Assembly: GCA_027422505.1 (NCBI GenBank)
Contig: JAPQWV010000354.1
Coordinates: 434,001 to 498,000 of the forward strand
Origin: Craterostigma plantagineum
Taxonomy: Eukaryota > Streptophyta > Magnoliopsida > Lamiales > Linderniaceae
Reading direction: 5' to 3'
Length of the DNA stretch: 64,000 nucleotides
Position 1 is the first letter of the stretch. Each line of letters starts with the position of its first letter. This document shows, piece after piece, positions 1 to 12,131 of this stretch. Below the pieces are notes generated by a model. It saw only the letters and a program-made list of their open reading frames with translations, did no database searches and was not told the origin of the DNA. The position numbers and the translations under genes were made by a program.

Positions 1-2185
1 CTAAAAAGAGGTTGGGAATATATGTCGGATTTGAATCTCCACCGATAATAAAATATTTGGAACCTTTAGTGGGAGATTTATTTACGGCTAGATTTGCTGA
101 TTGCCATTTTGATGAATTAAACATTCCGACTGGGGGAGAAAACAAACAGCTGGAAAAGAATATTAGTTGGAAGAAAGTATCATTAAATCATTATGTTCCT
201 CAAAAGAACGAATGTGAACTAGAAGTTCAAAAGATAACTTATTTACAAAACTAGCTAAGCAACTGCCAGATAGCTTAGCTGACCTTAAAAGGGTGACTAA
301 GTCACATATACCAGCTGTCAATGCTCCTGCAAATTGATGTCTCTATAGAACATACAAAGAATGATATCGAGCCTAAGCCACAACTTAAGCGAGATAGGCC
401 ACCGCGATCCAAAGATAAAAATCCTCGAAAAAGAAAAGAAATATACAATAAGAATAGTCCAATCAAGGATTTATCGACTAAAGAAGAGTTGACGGGCATA
501 AATGTTGATGGGAATAAAACTCGGGTACCTGGAAATTCTGACAATTTTGAAAATAATGATAATGAAGAGATCTCGATAAACTATGCCCTGAATGGAGTTA
601 AATGGAACCAAGACGAAGTCAACGTTGACGATCTATTCTCATTTAACATAGTTCTACATGAAATGAACGATATTAATGAGATTGAGGATCATGAAACAAG
701 GTCTGTACAACAGTGCAGACAAAGAAATGATTGGTCAAAATGGAAGGAGGCAACCGAGGCAGAATTAAAGTCACTTGAGAAACGAAAAGTTTTCGGACCT
801 GTAGTCCTCGTACAAGAAATATAAAGCCAGTTGGATATAAATGAGTTTTCGTGAGAGAGAGAAATAAAAATGGTGAAATTATGAGATAGAAAGCACGGCT
901 ATTTGCACAAGGTTTTTCGCAAAGATCTGGTATTGATTATGAGGAGACGTATTCTCCTGTGGTGGATGCAACTACTTTATGTTATGGAATTAGCTTGACA
1001 GTACGTGAAGGACTCGATATGTGTCTTATGGATGTTGTCACTGCTTATTTATATGGATCGCTTGACAGTGATAATATATATATATATATATATAAATAGC
1101 TTTATGGATTAAAGCAATCTGTTCGTATGTGGTATAATCACATAAGGGAATATTTAGTGAAAGAAGAGTATAAAAATCATCAAACGTGCCCTTGTATAGT
1201 CATAACATGATCTAAAAACGAGTTCGTCATTATAACAGTTTATGTTGATGATATCAATATAATTGTAACATCTAAAGAGTTATCGATAGTTGTTGATTGT
1301 TTGAAAAGGAGTTTGAAATGAAAGATCTTGGAAAAACGAAATTTTGTCACGGACTGCAAATTGAATATTAAAGAGTGAGATATTTGTACATCAAGAAACT
1401 TATACGAAAAAGGTATTGAAAAGGTTTTACATGGACAAAAGTTCATCCAGGATACTCCAATGAAGGATATTTGTCTAATCGTTAGATGTGAATATCCGTT
1501 CAGACCACGTGAAAATGATGAAGAGCTACTTAGTCCTGAAGTACCATATCTTAATGATATTAGAGCGGTAATGTATATTACGCGTCATATGCGACCTGAT
1601 AAAGCATTTGCTGTAAATATATTGGAAAGATACAGTTCTTTGCCGAGTCGTGGACATTGGAACGGAGTTTAACGAATATTTCGATACTTTCAAGGAACAA
1701 CTGATAGGTGATTGTTCTACTCTAACAAGATGAAAGCAGATTTAATTGGGTATGCCGATTAGATTCTTATCCGACCCACATAATGCTCGATTGCAAACTG
1801 TTTATTTATTTGCGTATGGTGGAACTGCCATTTCATGATGATCAGTTAAACAAAGTTTAACGGCTACTTCATCTAACCACGCTGAAATATTAGCAATTCA
1901 TGAAGCTAGTCGAGACTGCACTTGGTTGCGATCGATAATTATTCATATACGACAAGCTTGTGGGCTATTATCTGAAAAGTTACTTCCGACGATATTATAT
2001 GAAGATAATGCGGCATGCAATTAAAGGAAGGATATATTAAAGGCGATAGAACAAAGCATATTTCACCAAAATTTTTCTTTACACATGAGTTGGAGAAAAA
2101 TGGGGATGGTGATGTACAACAAGTGCGATCTAGCGAAAATCTTGCATATTTGTTTACGAAATCACTTCCCCAATTAGAAAATTGA
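1..2185 (+). pseudogene. Decayed Ty1/copia pol (end of integrase, RT, RNase H)
   Basis: This is the 3' part of a copia polyprotein; the 5' part lies outside the window. In order I see the post-integrase segment (12-254, with YLEPLVGDLFTARFADCHFD), a charged linker (321-824), reverse transcriptase pieces around 890-1370 (LVAQGF-like start, the YVDD box near 1243-1255, then MKDLGKTKF) and a segment at 1460-1672 with EYPFRPRENDEELLSPEVPY. RNase H-like fragments continue at about 1740-2185 and end in LFTKSLPQLEN. The reading frame is broken by many stops, frameshifts and a TA-repeat insertion in the RT, so it cannot encode an active enzyme. The order and motifs are those of Ty1/copia elements; the exact lineage is not assigned. 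Confidence 0.88.
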
Positions 2186-2448
2186 TATATTCAATTGGCG
2201 TTTGAAGACTTCAAGATTTGAAATGATAATATCATCAGGCCGAGCAAATACGCGTCGCACTCCTTTTTCCTTCGCTGTGATTTTTCCCATGTGGTTTTCC
2301 CAGTTAAGGTTTTTAATGAGGCAACATAAGAGTTATGAAATCGTAATAAAGGACTTATGTACTCTTTTTCACTAGATTTTTATCCCACTGGGTTTTTCCT
2401 AGTAATGTTTTAACAAGGCATGTGCCTAATTATACATCCAAGTGGGAG
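2186..2448 (+). other. 3' untranslated part of the copia element, with polypurine tract
   Basis: This is non-coding sequence between the RNase H end and the LTR. It has the CTTTTTC / GGTTTTTC-type pyrimidine stretches common in this part of plant copia elements. It ends with the purine-rich AAGTGGGAG tract immediately before the LTR, which would prime plus-strand synthesis. Confidence 0.65.
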
Positions 2449-2830
2449 TGTTATGAAATTATTATGAAATACTATATGTAGATGTATATTATATAGAGTG
2501 GTCGATAAAATATGGAATAAATAGTAAATGGATCGAATAAATAGCAGATGGATGGATTAAATAGTAGATGTATATTATTTATATTGGTGGTTAAACAATG
2601 ATGTATAAGATGAGAATATAAATTCGATGTGATTATTTTATGAGAATGTAAATTCTTTTTTGTTGTAACTTGAGAAATTTGCCTGTAAATAGGCACCTTG
2701 AGTTGTATTGTAAAACATACCAGCGTATTGAAATTGATTCGTACTTCTTCTCTCTAAATATTTCTTTCTATAATTATATTATCATAATTATCATAATATA
2801 AATATTAATCATAATAATATTTTTATAACA
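2449..2830 (+). mobile_element. 3' LTR of the copia element
   Basis: The 382-bp segment starts with TGTTATGAAA and ends with TTTTATAACA, a near-perfect terminal inverted pair of the TG..CA type. It directly follows a polypurine tract. Downstream sequence looks like ordinary intergenic DNA. The matching 5' LTR and the other target-site copy are outside the window, so the boundary rests on the TG/CA ends only. Confidence 0.75.
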
Positions 2831-3970
2831 CATTCCATATATTATTTCTTTCTTTTCTTTCTCTTCAGACATGCACACGTTATCTATGCTGTTAAATTGT
2901 ACTTCATTAAAATAAACTCGAAATTTAGATTCTATTACATCATTTCGTATCTATGTTTTTCTTGGACACGTATTGTTTACGTGTCAAAATCTTTTTTTAA
3001 TGCGTGGGCTATCAAATCTGATAGCTAAACGAGGAAAAAATTTATTCTATTTATTAAGCGAATACGTGAGGATTATTAACTGGGGCTGTCTAAAATAAAT
3101 TTATTGCACATGCATGTGGATGTGCATAGTTTATATAATTGTGTACTGTAATCTGATTATTAACAAATACAGAAGGAAGTGAACTCAAATAGGTTAATTA
3201 AACGTAACATAAACAACTGCTTGTATTGAGGGTGTAGTTTCTTATTTATAATCAATTCTATTTGTTTTCGTTATATGATGATTAATTTCGTTAAAATTTG
3301 TAAGTGTGGTATAAGTTCACCATCATCAATCATCGTCGTCGGTTTTAAGTTTGGTTATTGGTAGGCCGTTATCTCCAATCGTCAAACACCATCCTTAACG
3401 AGGTTTTGAAATTACTACGTATATTGGGAGTGTTCTTTTTTTTTTTTTTGCGTAGAAAAAATTGCAAAATAAATACTATCAACATATGAAATAGTTAAAT
3501 TAAAAAAGATTCATTTGTACGTGCGTCCATATCGAAACAAAATTGAAATATTACCATGAATCTGCGATCATAAAAGCAAACCACGATATGCAAATTCTAT
3601 TGTGAGGTATTTCGAACTTGATGGATAGCGAGTTCATTTGTCATTCCTTTCTACTCATCTCTTGTTCATCCCTTTAAAAATTTTAGCCTTGACATACTTA
3701 GGGCGAGTGTAATGAGCTTTTAATACTTGATAATCCTATGATTCTAAATTTTACTTAGTGATAGAATATGCATGCATATACTAAATGCCACCAAGTGAAA
3801 ACTGAAAACAACACAAATACATATGTAATGCCCGAGATGACGTAGCAAACCCTGTCTTTATTCAGCTTGAATAAACAAACATATACTAATAAAGTAGGAG
3901 CCTATAATAAAAATAAATAACATAAACAATATAATAAAATAAGATCCCTTCCAAGGCAAACACTGACATT
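2831..3970. other. Intergenic, upstream of the PAO gene
   Basis: AT-rich sequence without a coding signal or recognised repeat. It contains a short poly-T run (3433-3449) and nothing else I can name. It should include the proximal promoter of the downstream amine oxidase gene. Confidence 0.6.
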
Positions 3971-3982
3971 ACGATGGACCGT

Positions 3983-3989
3983 TATATAT
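3983..3989 (+). promoter_or_regulatory. Putative TATA box of the PAO gene
   Basis: TATATAT lies about 115 bp upstream of the chosen start codon, which would give a 5' leader of roughly 85-90 nt containing CA- and CT-rich repeats. The position argues that the in-frame ATG at 3974, upstream of this box, is not in the transcript. No experimental start site is available. Confidence 0.45.
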
Positions 3990-4045
3990 CCTCACTCACC
4001 ACAAAGAAACAAAACACACACCTCACACACACACACACACCATTC

Positions 4046-4047
<2 letters not shown>

Positions 4048-4092
<45 letters not shown>
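4048..4092 (+). repeat. (CT)n microsatellite in the PAO 5' leader
   Basis: About 22 uninterrupted CT units end 10 bp before the start codon and follow a short (CA)n run at 4024-4040. CT-rich leaders are common in plant genes. The length is likely to vary between individuals. Confidence 0.9.
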
Positions 4093-4095
<3 letters not shown>

Positions 4096-4102
4096 AACAA
4101 AA

Positions 4103-5785
4103 ATGGTGAGCAGAAAGCCCAGAATAGTCATAATCGGCGCCGGCATGGCCGGCCTAACGGCGGCCAACAAGCTCCACACTCACCCAGCCTCGGAGCACCT
4201 CTTCGACCTCACAATCGTTGAGGGAAGCGCCAGAATCGGCGGCAGAATCAGCACCGCCGAGTTCTCCGGCGACAGAATCGAGCAGGGCGCCACGTGGATC
4301 CACGGAATAGACAACAGCCCAGTTTATAAAATCGCTAGGGAGTCGAATTCCCTGAGCTCAGACGAGCCCTACGAGTGTATGGACGGCGGCGCCATCGAAG
4401 GCCCAATCACCGTCGCCGAAGGCGGCTACGAGCTACCGCCGTCAATCGTCGAGCCAATCTCTCGACTCTTCAAGAATCTCATGGATTTCGTACAGGGAAA
4501 GTCCGTCGGCGGCGAAGGTGAGCGTTTTTGCAGTGAAATTCTGAGGCGTTTGGGCCCTGTGAAAGGTAAGAGCGTCGGCGCCGTTATTAGGAAGGGCTTG
4601 GAGATGTATTGGGAAGGCGTTGAAAGTCACAAGTACGATGTTATTGCTGGGAATTGGACCAAAAAGGAACTTGAAGATAGGGTTTTCGCTATGCTCGAAA
4701 GTGTACAGAGGACATTCACTTCTTCTGATTTGTTCGACCTTGATTACGATGCCGAGAAGGATTATGTGATGTTCCCAGGCGAAGAGATAACCATAGCCAA
4801 AGGGTACTCAAGCGTCGTCCAATCGCTTGCTTCTGTCTTGCCTCAAGGTATGATTCAGTTCAACAGAAGAGTGGAGAAGATAGAGTGGAAGAAGACAAAG
4901 ATCAAGAAGAAACACTCATCTGAGGAAAATGGGTGCAACGATGAAGAAGATGATAGGCCAGTGAAGCTACATTTCGAAGATGGAGCAGTTTCCATGGCAG
5001 ACCATGTGATTCTGACCGTCTCCCTCGGAGTTTTGAAGCGTGGGATAAGCAAAGAAGAAGCCCTTTTCGATCCACCATTGCCTAGCTCTAAATCCCAGGC
5101 GATTTCCCAACTGGGCTATGGCGTAGTTGACAAGGTGTTCTTACAACTAAGCCCTTCAGTCCAGGAACTCCCTTTTCTGCAAATGGTTTTCCACGGCCAA
5201 GAATCTGACCTAAAGAACCCCAAAATCCCTAATTGGATCAGAAGAACTTCGTTTCTCACCCCAATTTACGGCGGTTCGAGGGTGGTGCTATCGTGGTTCA
5301 CAGGACAAGAAGCGCTCGAATTAGAATCCATGTCCGAGGAAGAGATTGCAAAAGGGTTCTCCTCGACGTTATCCAACCTACTGCCCCAGAAATTTTCCGG
5401 CGATGGGCCGCCGGAAAATGGGAGCGCCGTCGATCGGAGGTTCGAGAGGGTTTTGAGGACTCAGTGGGGTACGAATCCGTTGTTCTTGGGATCGTATAGC
5501 TACGTGGCGGTGGGGTCCACCATCGACGACATGGATGTGTTGGCTGAGCCTCTGCCGGAGTTTAAGAAGGGGAAGAACCCTAACGGCGGCGGCCTTGACT
5601 CGGCTCCGCCGCCGTTGCAGATACTGTTCGCCGGCGAAGCGACGCATAAGACGCACTATTCGACGACGCACGGAGCTTACTTCAGTGGGCTTAGGGAAGC
5701 TGATAGGCTTATCAAACACTATATTGATTGCTTGCATTGCAATGATTGTTGTAATAATGGTGTGTTAATTAATGTGAGTGAATGA
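4103..5785 (+). CDS. PAO5: Polyamine oxidase 5-like FAD amine oxidase
   Basis: This intronless gene encodes 560 residues of the flavin amine oxidase family. The start at 4103 is chosen because it follows the CT-rich leader and is followed at once by the FAD-binding fold: GAGMAG (residues 12-17), an acidic residue at the end of the second strand (E40), then RIGGR and GATWIHGI (62-69). The C-terminal FAD motif, FAGEATH with the following THGAYFSG, lies near 509-528. The family oxidises polyamines such as spermine or thermospermine to smaller polyamines, an aminoaldehyde and H2O2. The absence of introns and the spermine-oxidase-like layout match the PAO5 class, which back-converts thermospermine/spermine in the cytosol in Arabidopsis. 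No signal peptide or peroxisomal C-terminal tripeptide is seen, which agrees with a cytosolic place. A charged insert near 255-290 (KKTKIKKK, EENGCNDEEDD) and a cysteine-rich tail (CLHCNDCC) are slightly unusual. The length is close to the family norm (about 530). Substrate preference is inferred. Confidence 0.93.
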   Translation: MVSRKPRIVIIGAGMAGLTAANKLHTHPASEHLFDLTIVEGSARIGGRISTAEFSGDRIEQGATWIHGIDNSPVYKIARESNSLSSDEPYECMDGGAIEGPITVAEGGYELPPSIVEPISRLFKNLMDFVQGKSVGGEGERFCSEILRRLGPVKGKSVGAVIRKGLEMYWEGVESHKYDVIAGNWTKKELEDRVFAMLESVQRTFTSSDLFDLDYDAEKDYVMFPGEEITIAKGYSSVVQSLASVLPQGMIQFNRRVEKIEWKKTKIKKKHSSEENGCNDEEDDRPVKLHFEDGAVSMADHVILTVSLGVLKRGISKEEALFDPPLPSSKSQAISQLGYGVVDKVFLQLSPSVQELPFLQMVFHGQESDLKNPKIPNWIRRTSFLTPIYGGSRVVLSWFTGQEALELESMSEEEIAKGFSSTLSNLLPQKFSGDGPPENGSAVDRRFERVLRTQWGTNPLFLGSYSYVAVGSTIDDMDVLAEPLPEFKKGKNPNGGGLDSAPPPLQILFAGEATHKTHYSTTHGAYFSGLREADRLIKHYIDCLHCNDCCNNGVLINVSE

Positions 5786-8700
5786 ATAGTTGTGGGATTT
5801 TCTGATGATTAGGATTTTTTTTTATTACATTCATTTGGGCAAGAAGATATAAATATTATATATTTTGTTTGGACTTATCTTGATGCTGTATTGTATATTT
5901 GTATGTCATTTTCGTTTGGGTTAAACTATGTTTTCAGTTAATTTGTTAGCACTTTCATACCGACGAAAAATGATTTAACAGTTTTTTTTTCTATGTTTGT
6001 GAGAGGGGCAACTAAAGTGAGATCTTAAAATGACATGTTTAGGATTTCTTGAAACAGAATTAAGATAAAAGTAAGCTCATGTTAAATTCTGACTCCGAGG
6101 CAAACAAAACTAGATTTTATTTGTATTAGGCAGGTGAATTATTGGGTGTAACAAATATATTTATATATAAGAATTTTCTAGCTTTTGTTACAGGACATGA
6201 TCCGCAAAACCCGGTTATATGAAAAACTTTTATTTTTATTTGAAATCAAAGAATAGAAAAATTACTATTTACAATTGACTAAGCAAACGTGAACTGGTTC
6301 AGCAAGTAAAACAAAAGAATTCATTATTTGAAAGTATAGTTTGAAAGTATAGTGTGGTTAATTTATATTATTTACTAAATAGAAAATAATTGGTCGAAAT
6401 TCCCAAATTTTATATTTTATTAAGCGTCATGGACGAGTATAATCTGGCCCCATGGTCTGTTAAAGAAAATTAATAATTAAATTTAAAAGTTATCTACATT
6501 CTTTTAATACTATTTTTAGAATTTTTAGTTGATTTATATACCTTTAATTGTATAATTTATATATGTATGTAATTAAATTGACATTATAGTAACTATTTTA
6601 AATCAAAATAAATTTAATATTATATATTTTAGTACACCCATACGAGCGTGCAATATTACTAATTAAATAAGGGACTCAAAGAGGATGGGTCGAATTAAAT
6701 TCCAAGCCATTGTCCTTCGATAACAATATGTAGAGATTTATATTAGTTGCTTCTAATTATGTGATTATTTCAGTCATTTTCTTGGGTCTACTCACCCAAA
6801 CATTGGTAGGTCTTCTTCTGCCCACACACATATACACAAATATTTCTTTCCATGAGTTTAGATTTTTCCCGTAAATATATAGTTTGCAATACATTTCATC
6901 GATCCTCACATGCATTCCCGTAAATATTCTTGCGAATTTTAGTGTCATGAAAAAAAAATTCAATTTTAAAAGTATGGCAGTAACAAAACTATGAAATATT
7001 AGGTGAGTAGACCTAAGAAAAAGTATCGCAAACTATGTGTCTTGCTACCAATGATATTGCAAACTACTTCTAAATGTTATTGCTAACTCCTAATTAAAAA
7101 CCAATAACGTTAATATTAATCGTAGCCAATATTAAGCGTATGTCTTGCATGCATTTATATCTACAACTACCTCAACCAAACATGCCATCATGAATATTAC
7201 TACTGTATGGTTTGTTACCCAACATAAAACATTGGACACGTATGTAATCATAATAAATCAGTCTCAGTCCCACCAAATTTGAAGACACCTGAATTTTATG
7301 AATGCGATTGAAATCTCAACATAAACATAACTAGTTTGTCGAATGTATTACATGATTGTTAGTTATTGGTTCTTTAATTGATTTTTGTAGGGAATCTATT
7401 TGTAATAATGTGATATTGAATTGTCTAAATCAGTACAGCTCGGCTATTATTGTGGCTCTGTCTAGGTTATCGTTCTCTCAATCAACTTCGATCATTTAGC
7501 ATTTTGTAAAAAAAAACACACACACTCACATATATATATATATGATGGTAAAACTTAAATTCATATATATGTATATACTAACCTAGTAATCTATATCTAT
7601 TTTATCACATTTGATTCATCGTTGGCACGAATGTGATATCTCTTATTTAGTAATTTTAGACCCCTCCAAAAACTACTAAATCTTATTTCGACACGCAAGT
7701 AAAAAGATGACTTTATTTGTTGCACTAAAAATGTCAAAACAAATATTTATAAATCGGTCAAAGTTACATCTTTAACGAGGAACCCTAGATCACGGTCGAT
7801 CATCGAAACGTGTACCTTAATTTGTATAATATATGTGCAACATGTTTCAACTTTTAATCATACGCAAAATCAATAAACCCTTCTATTGATTTGGCTTTAC
7901 ATGGTAAAAATTAATAACCAAAGCAAATTAATGGCCCTTGTGGATTTGCAAATCTCATCATCATGAAAGAAGGCGAATTACTTTAGTCCAACTTTTTTCA
8001 TATAATAATGAGATGAAATGTAGTTTCTACTTCTCATCCTTATTACACTAAAAAGCAACAGAAAGTGATTTAACAATATTCTATCTCGTTAGCTTTAAGG
8101 CTTTGCTTTAAAAAGGTTCCATTTTGATAAAGAAAGTTGTGATGATGGCATTTTAATTAGATTAAAGAAAGGAAGTGCACTTGCATTAATTTTTTTGAGA
8201 TGGGGAATCACGAAGATTGTCTTTATCTTTTTTAGAATGCTTTCTCTTTTCATATTTTATTGCCTTTATTAGATTTCAAGAGTCTTTTGTCCACTCAATC
8301 GATGCTAGCTTTTCATTCCTTCCCTCGTATCATATACTTAGTATATCAAACTTAAGGATATCAATAATTCTAGTTATATATTCCCACCCAAATGGATATC
8401 GAGACGTTGTTTATTCTAATAATCAAATATTTTTGAATGCGAGGTTGATATGTTCTTCTGCAAGATAACCTTTTTTTTGTTCTCTGATTTATGTTTGATT
8501 GTTAATCAAGGCAAGATTCTTTGCACTTTGTTCTACTGCTAAAAAATTATATGGGTGGTAATAACATATCATTAGAATGTGAGTTGGTGACATAGGACAT
8601 ACTATTTAGGGTTCAAACTTTAGTTCTGTTTCTTAGTTTACATGTGATTTATCAGTCTAAAGCAAGATTGGCCAGCTCAACATTATCATTAGTATTGATT

Positions 8701-9289
8701 CCCTTCACCCCATCCCATCATTTTATTTTAATTTTTTGTTGGCGCAAAATGCGAATCAATCAAAGCTTTTATTCCATTGAGAAACTCGAGGCGCTTTACA
8801 TAAACAAACAAATTGGTGATTTATTAAAGGAAATTTTATACTAATCACCAGCTACATCATAATTTTAGTATTCCTTTTTAAAATATTCAGACGCTAAAAG
8901 AATATTTTAGACTTGGAAGTCCCCAAAGCAAACATACGTATGCTTTTATTCAATAACACAAGGACTGAGTCTAAATTGTCAAATGGTCTGTCAATTAACT
9001 TTTATTAAAAAAAATTGAAAAGTAACATAAAATCACGCACTATCCTTTACCCCTCTATTTTCAGTTAATATTAATATGAAATATTTATTTATTATAATAG
9101 CACACGAATTTGATGTGCTAAATTACTAGTGAATACTATTGGCCTCCGCGGGGCGGATACTCTCTACAAAGCTAGGCAATGCACTATTTGGTGCCCGAGA
9201 TAGATATTCTCTTTTATTCTTTTTATTAGCATGAAAAAATTACTCAAACAAAAATGTGAAAAATATAGTAATCGGACCTAACAATGTCA
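5786..9289. other. Intergenic AT-rich DNA downstream of PAO
   Basis: I find no supported gene here. There is a short TA run (7530-7546) and several poly-T/A tracts. Small open frames (for example 8217-8468 and 8644-8844) are low-complexity, Phe/Ser/Ile-rich and show no family resemblance, so they are not annotated as genes. The start of the stretch includes the PAO 3' untranslated region. Confidence 0.6.
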
Positions 9290-10053
9290 GGCAGCGTTTA
9301 GTTCGTCAGATAAAACCAGATTATATAAATAGTATGTTTGGTTTACTAAAATGAAGTCCACTACTACTGAAAAAGCCCAACAAATAATATCGGGCCTGAG
9401 TACATCATATCTTGAATTCATTGTATGATAAATTAGTAAAGGCTTGACGTGCCTTTTATGATAATATGATTTGACCATTTTGCCCTTTCTATACACATCC
9501 TGCGACACCTCGTCCCAAATCTCAGTTCTCCTTTCTTTAGCTTTTACACTATGACCTAGTTTTATTCTCTCAGCAAGCACTGCAAAATCTTTCGGACGAG
9601 CTATTAAGGATTAAATAGCTTCTGTAACACAAGAAACTAATGAACTCCATTAAATCGTTCAATTTCATCGGCAATATTTCATCAAATGAAACTGCAACTA
9701 AAAACTAGAATTGTAATAATAGAACAGAGGAATATGAATGGTGATAGAATGTTGTGAGTACCTCGAGCGCCTGTACTACTAGCTCAGTAAAGATTCAACG
9801 AGGGCTTCAAATCAAAGTTTAAAACAGATGAATTGTAATAATAGAACAAATGAATTGGGTTTCACTGTTGATGAAGGTTATAATAGTCTTTTGTCGTTAT
9901 AGGCCAACTATTATTATTTATCTTTGTGTTTATGTGGCCTAAAAAATAAAGAAACACGAGTCTAATTTATTGTAATTTGTAAGACATGGGCTGATGAGTT
10001 ATCTCACGGGCTTGCCAAGTTGGGTTTATCTAACTTTACAACTAAACACTGCC
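9290..10053. mobile_element. MITE-like element, PIF/Harbinger-style ends
   Basis: The left end GGCAGCGTTTAGTT is matched by AACTAAACACTGCC at the right end, an inverted repeat of 14 bp with one mismatch. Similarity continues inward (AGATAAAACC versus AGATAAACCC in inverted orientation). The 764-bp interior has no coding capacity but contains a direct repeat of an AATTGTAATAATAGAACA-like segment (near 9709 and 9832). Termini of the GGC..GTTTGGTT style are typical of PIF/Harbinger MITEs. The expected 3-bp TWA target duplication is not clear (TCA versus TCG), so the superfamily is an inference. Confidence 0.55.
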
Positions 10054-11280
10054 TCGGTGTACAAATTATCAAAAGAAAATCATTTGTCCCAAGGATAGGT
10101 CAAGTCAAAAAAGTAAGGTCAAGGAGTTTAATCACACAAAAAATAATGGTCGTTATAGCCAACAATTGCAATCAAATAGGTGCAATTTCCGTGGAGGCCC
10201 TTGTCGGTAGTATATTTCAATTTTGAGGCCCTCAAAATTTTTATTAGTAACCCACTTTTTGTAAATAGTAGAGTTGAGGATGATACATATGATTTGATGA
10301 AAATACCCTTTCTTAACATATTATAATAAGAGTTATTCTACGGCCACTTTCAGTTACGCAGTTAGATTATATTGTTATGGTCGTAAAGTGAACTGCTATT
10401 TTTCATCCATTATCTGTTGTTATGATGCAGTAAAATGTTATCGACACAGAATTTTTATTTTTATGAATCTTGTTTTACAGTGAATCGAGCTCCAAAATTT
10501 CGAATGCCCATCAGCCAACCAATTTCGGTGTATAAGGTAGGATTTGACAACGCAAGATGTAAGATTTATAATGAGTTTTTATCTTTATATTAAGGGTTCT
10601 AATACGCGAAAATAAGATGAAATCAAAGCCGTTTTTGGCACTGATTACAACTAGCATGTATAAATTCGAAGTACCCATAGTATGGGCAGCTCAATGCGGC
10701 ATCTTGTTTGCTACGCAACTCCTAAACCGTAAGTGGTGTAATGCATGTGAAAGACATCGAATCATGAAGAAATCCAGATGTTCGTGAATTGATCCAGATG
10801 ATCGTGAATTGACGTGATGAACAACTGTTACTACATTTGTTACTATGTCATGCTTTAACGGTACAAACTGATTATAGTTCGATAGATTGTTGTATATCGA
10901 AAATTAATTGGTATAGTTTCCAGGATCTGTTACTAGTATATGCTTTTCAGTTACTATTTGCTTAAATATGTTACTAAATGGTCAGCAAAATTTCGGGCGG
11001 GAAAACCAGAACGAGATGAATTTTGGGCGGAAGGGTCCAAATGAAGCATAGATTTTCTATTACTAGCTTTGTGTAAAGCTGTTATTAATTGTATGTTTAT
11101 GTGTTAACATAATTATTATAGTTTGTGGTACGGTAGACGGGTAAACGTTTAATTTGTAGGATTAAGTGTCTAAGATTTTTACACGTTCTTCGTAACATGG
11201 TTTATGGTAGAAACCATATTATAAATTATATTTTATGGTTTAAGATTTAGAAATTAGAGGTTAATAGTTAGGGTATGTAA
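10054..11280. other. Intergenic, no recognised content
   Basis: AT-rich sequence without supported ORF or repeat. One short direct duplication (CCAGATGNTCGTGAATTG) occurs near 10770-10815. Confidence 0.5.
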
Positions 11281-11823
11281 TTTAGTTCGACCATGCGGAT
11301 TCTAATAAACAACTAATAATTCATATCTACAACGTTTTCAGTAAGTATAATCAATTTCGCATAAGTATGGTTATCTTTTGAAGAAGAGGCCTACTTGTTT
11401 TCTTACTATTTAACTAACTTCTTCAATCTAACATAACCTCCACGTATTTTTTTGCGTAAACTAATATATTTGTATTTCTTTATAAATTCATATATGTTAG
11501 TGACTGTAGCGTGTTTACAATATAAAATTGGAAAATTATAACCTAATTTAATGACATATTAAATTATTATTGTGACTATGTATTGTGTTACTCGTATTGG
11601 AGTGCCTTGTTACCTACATATCAACTTCTATTTTCTTCTATGCTTCATTTGTTATGGATCATTATTAAATTGTTACTGTGGGAAGTTAATAAACAACATA
11701 CGGTTTACATTTAAGATTAATTGAGGATGTCATTAATTTTATTGAATAATATATGGTAGGGCATCTGGATTGTAATAAACAACTAATAGTTCATATCCAC
11801 AACGTTTTCAGTAAGTATAATCA
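11281..11823. repeat. Tandem repeat, ~476-bp unit (left part)
   Basis: One full unit starts near 11286 (TTCTAATAAACAACTAAT, ACAACGTTTTCAGTAAGTATAATCAAT). It is followed from about 11758 by the beginning of a second unit, which is cut at 11823 by the retrotransposon. The rest of unit 2 resumes at 25413. Adding the two halves of unit 2 gives about 477 bp, equal to unit 1. Confidence 0.8.
11819..11823. repeat. Target-site duplication AATCA (left copy)
   Basis: AATCA here is repeated at 25408-25412, immediately outside the right LTR. The uninterrupted site can be read from the neighbouring tandem-repeat unit (GTATAATCAATTTCG near 11345), which has only one AATCA at this place. Confidence 0.93.
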
Positions 11824-12131
11824 TGTAGGTCCACTTGTTACCAAACAAGGATCAAAAGATTATTAGAAAGATTAAGACCGTATGAAGCACCTTTTAGTGT
11901 GTGTTTGTGTGTGTGTTAATCGAGAATTGCTTCAAGGAGTTTTCTTTTGATAAACCCTAACAAGGGTATAAACAGGCTTTATATACCACAAACTCTTTGG
12001 TATATTAAAGCCCAAGTCCAAAACTTCTACAAAGTACTAATTGTCTCCCCAACCTACTCCAATACATTAATATCACAATTTTAACCCAAAAACCACAAAT
12101 AACTAGAGGACACTATAATTAATTCCTAACA
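11824..12131 (-). mobile_element. 3' LTR of the Sirevirus-type element
   Basis: A 308-bp LTR (sense strand TGTTAGGAATT ... GACCTACA). It matches the right LTR almost perfectly, apart from an extra 32 bp near its outer end (about 11850-11883) and two extra A residues near 12090. Confidence 0.93.

Noticed and set aside
5233..5768. Additional ORFs in other frames of the PAO gene (5233-5499, 5378-5737 minus, 5535-5768)
   Set aside because: They lie entirely inside the amine oxidase CDS, have Arg-rich translations produced by GC-rich codons and match no family.
8217..8844. Possible small genes 8217-8468 and 8644-8844
   Set aside because: Low-complexity translations, no start context, promoter or family match.
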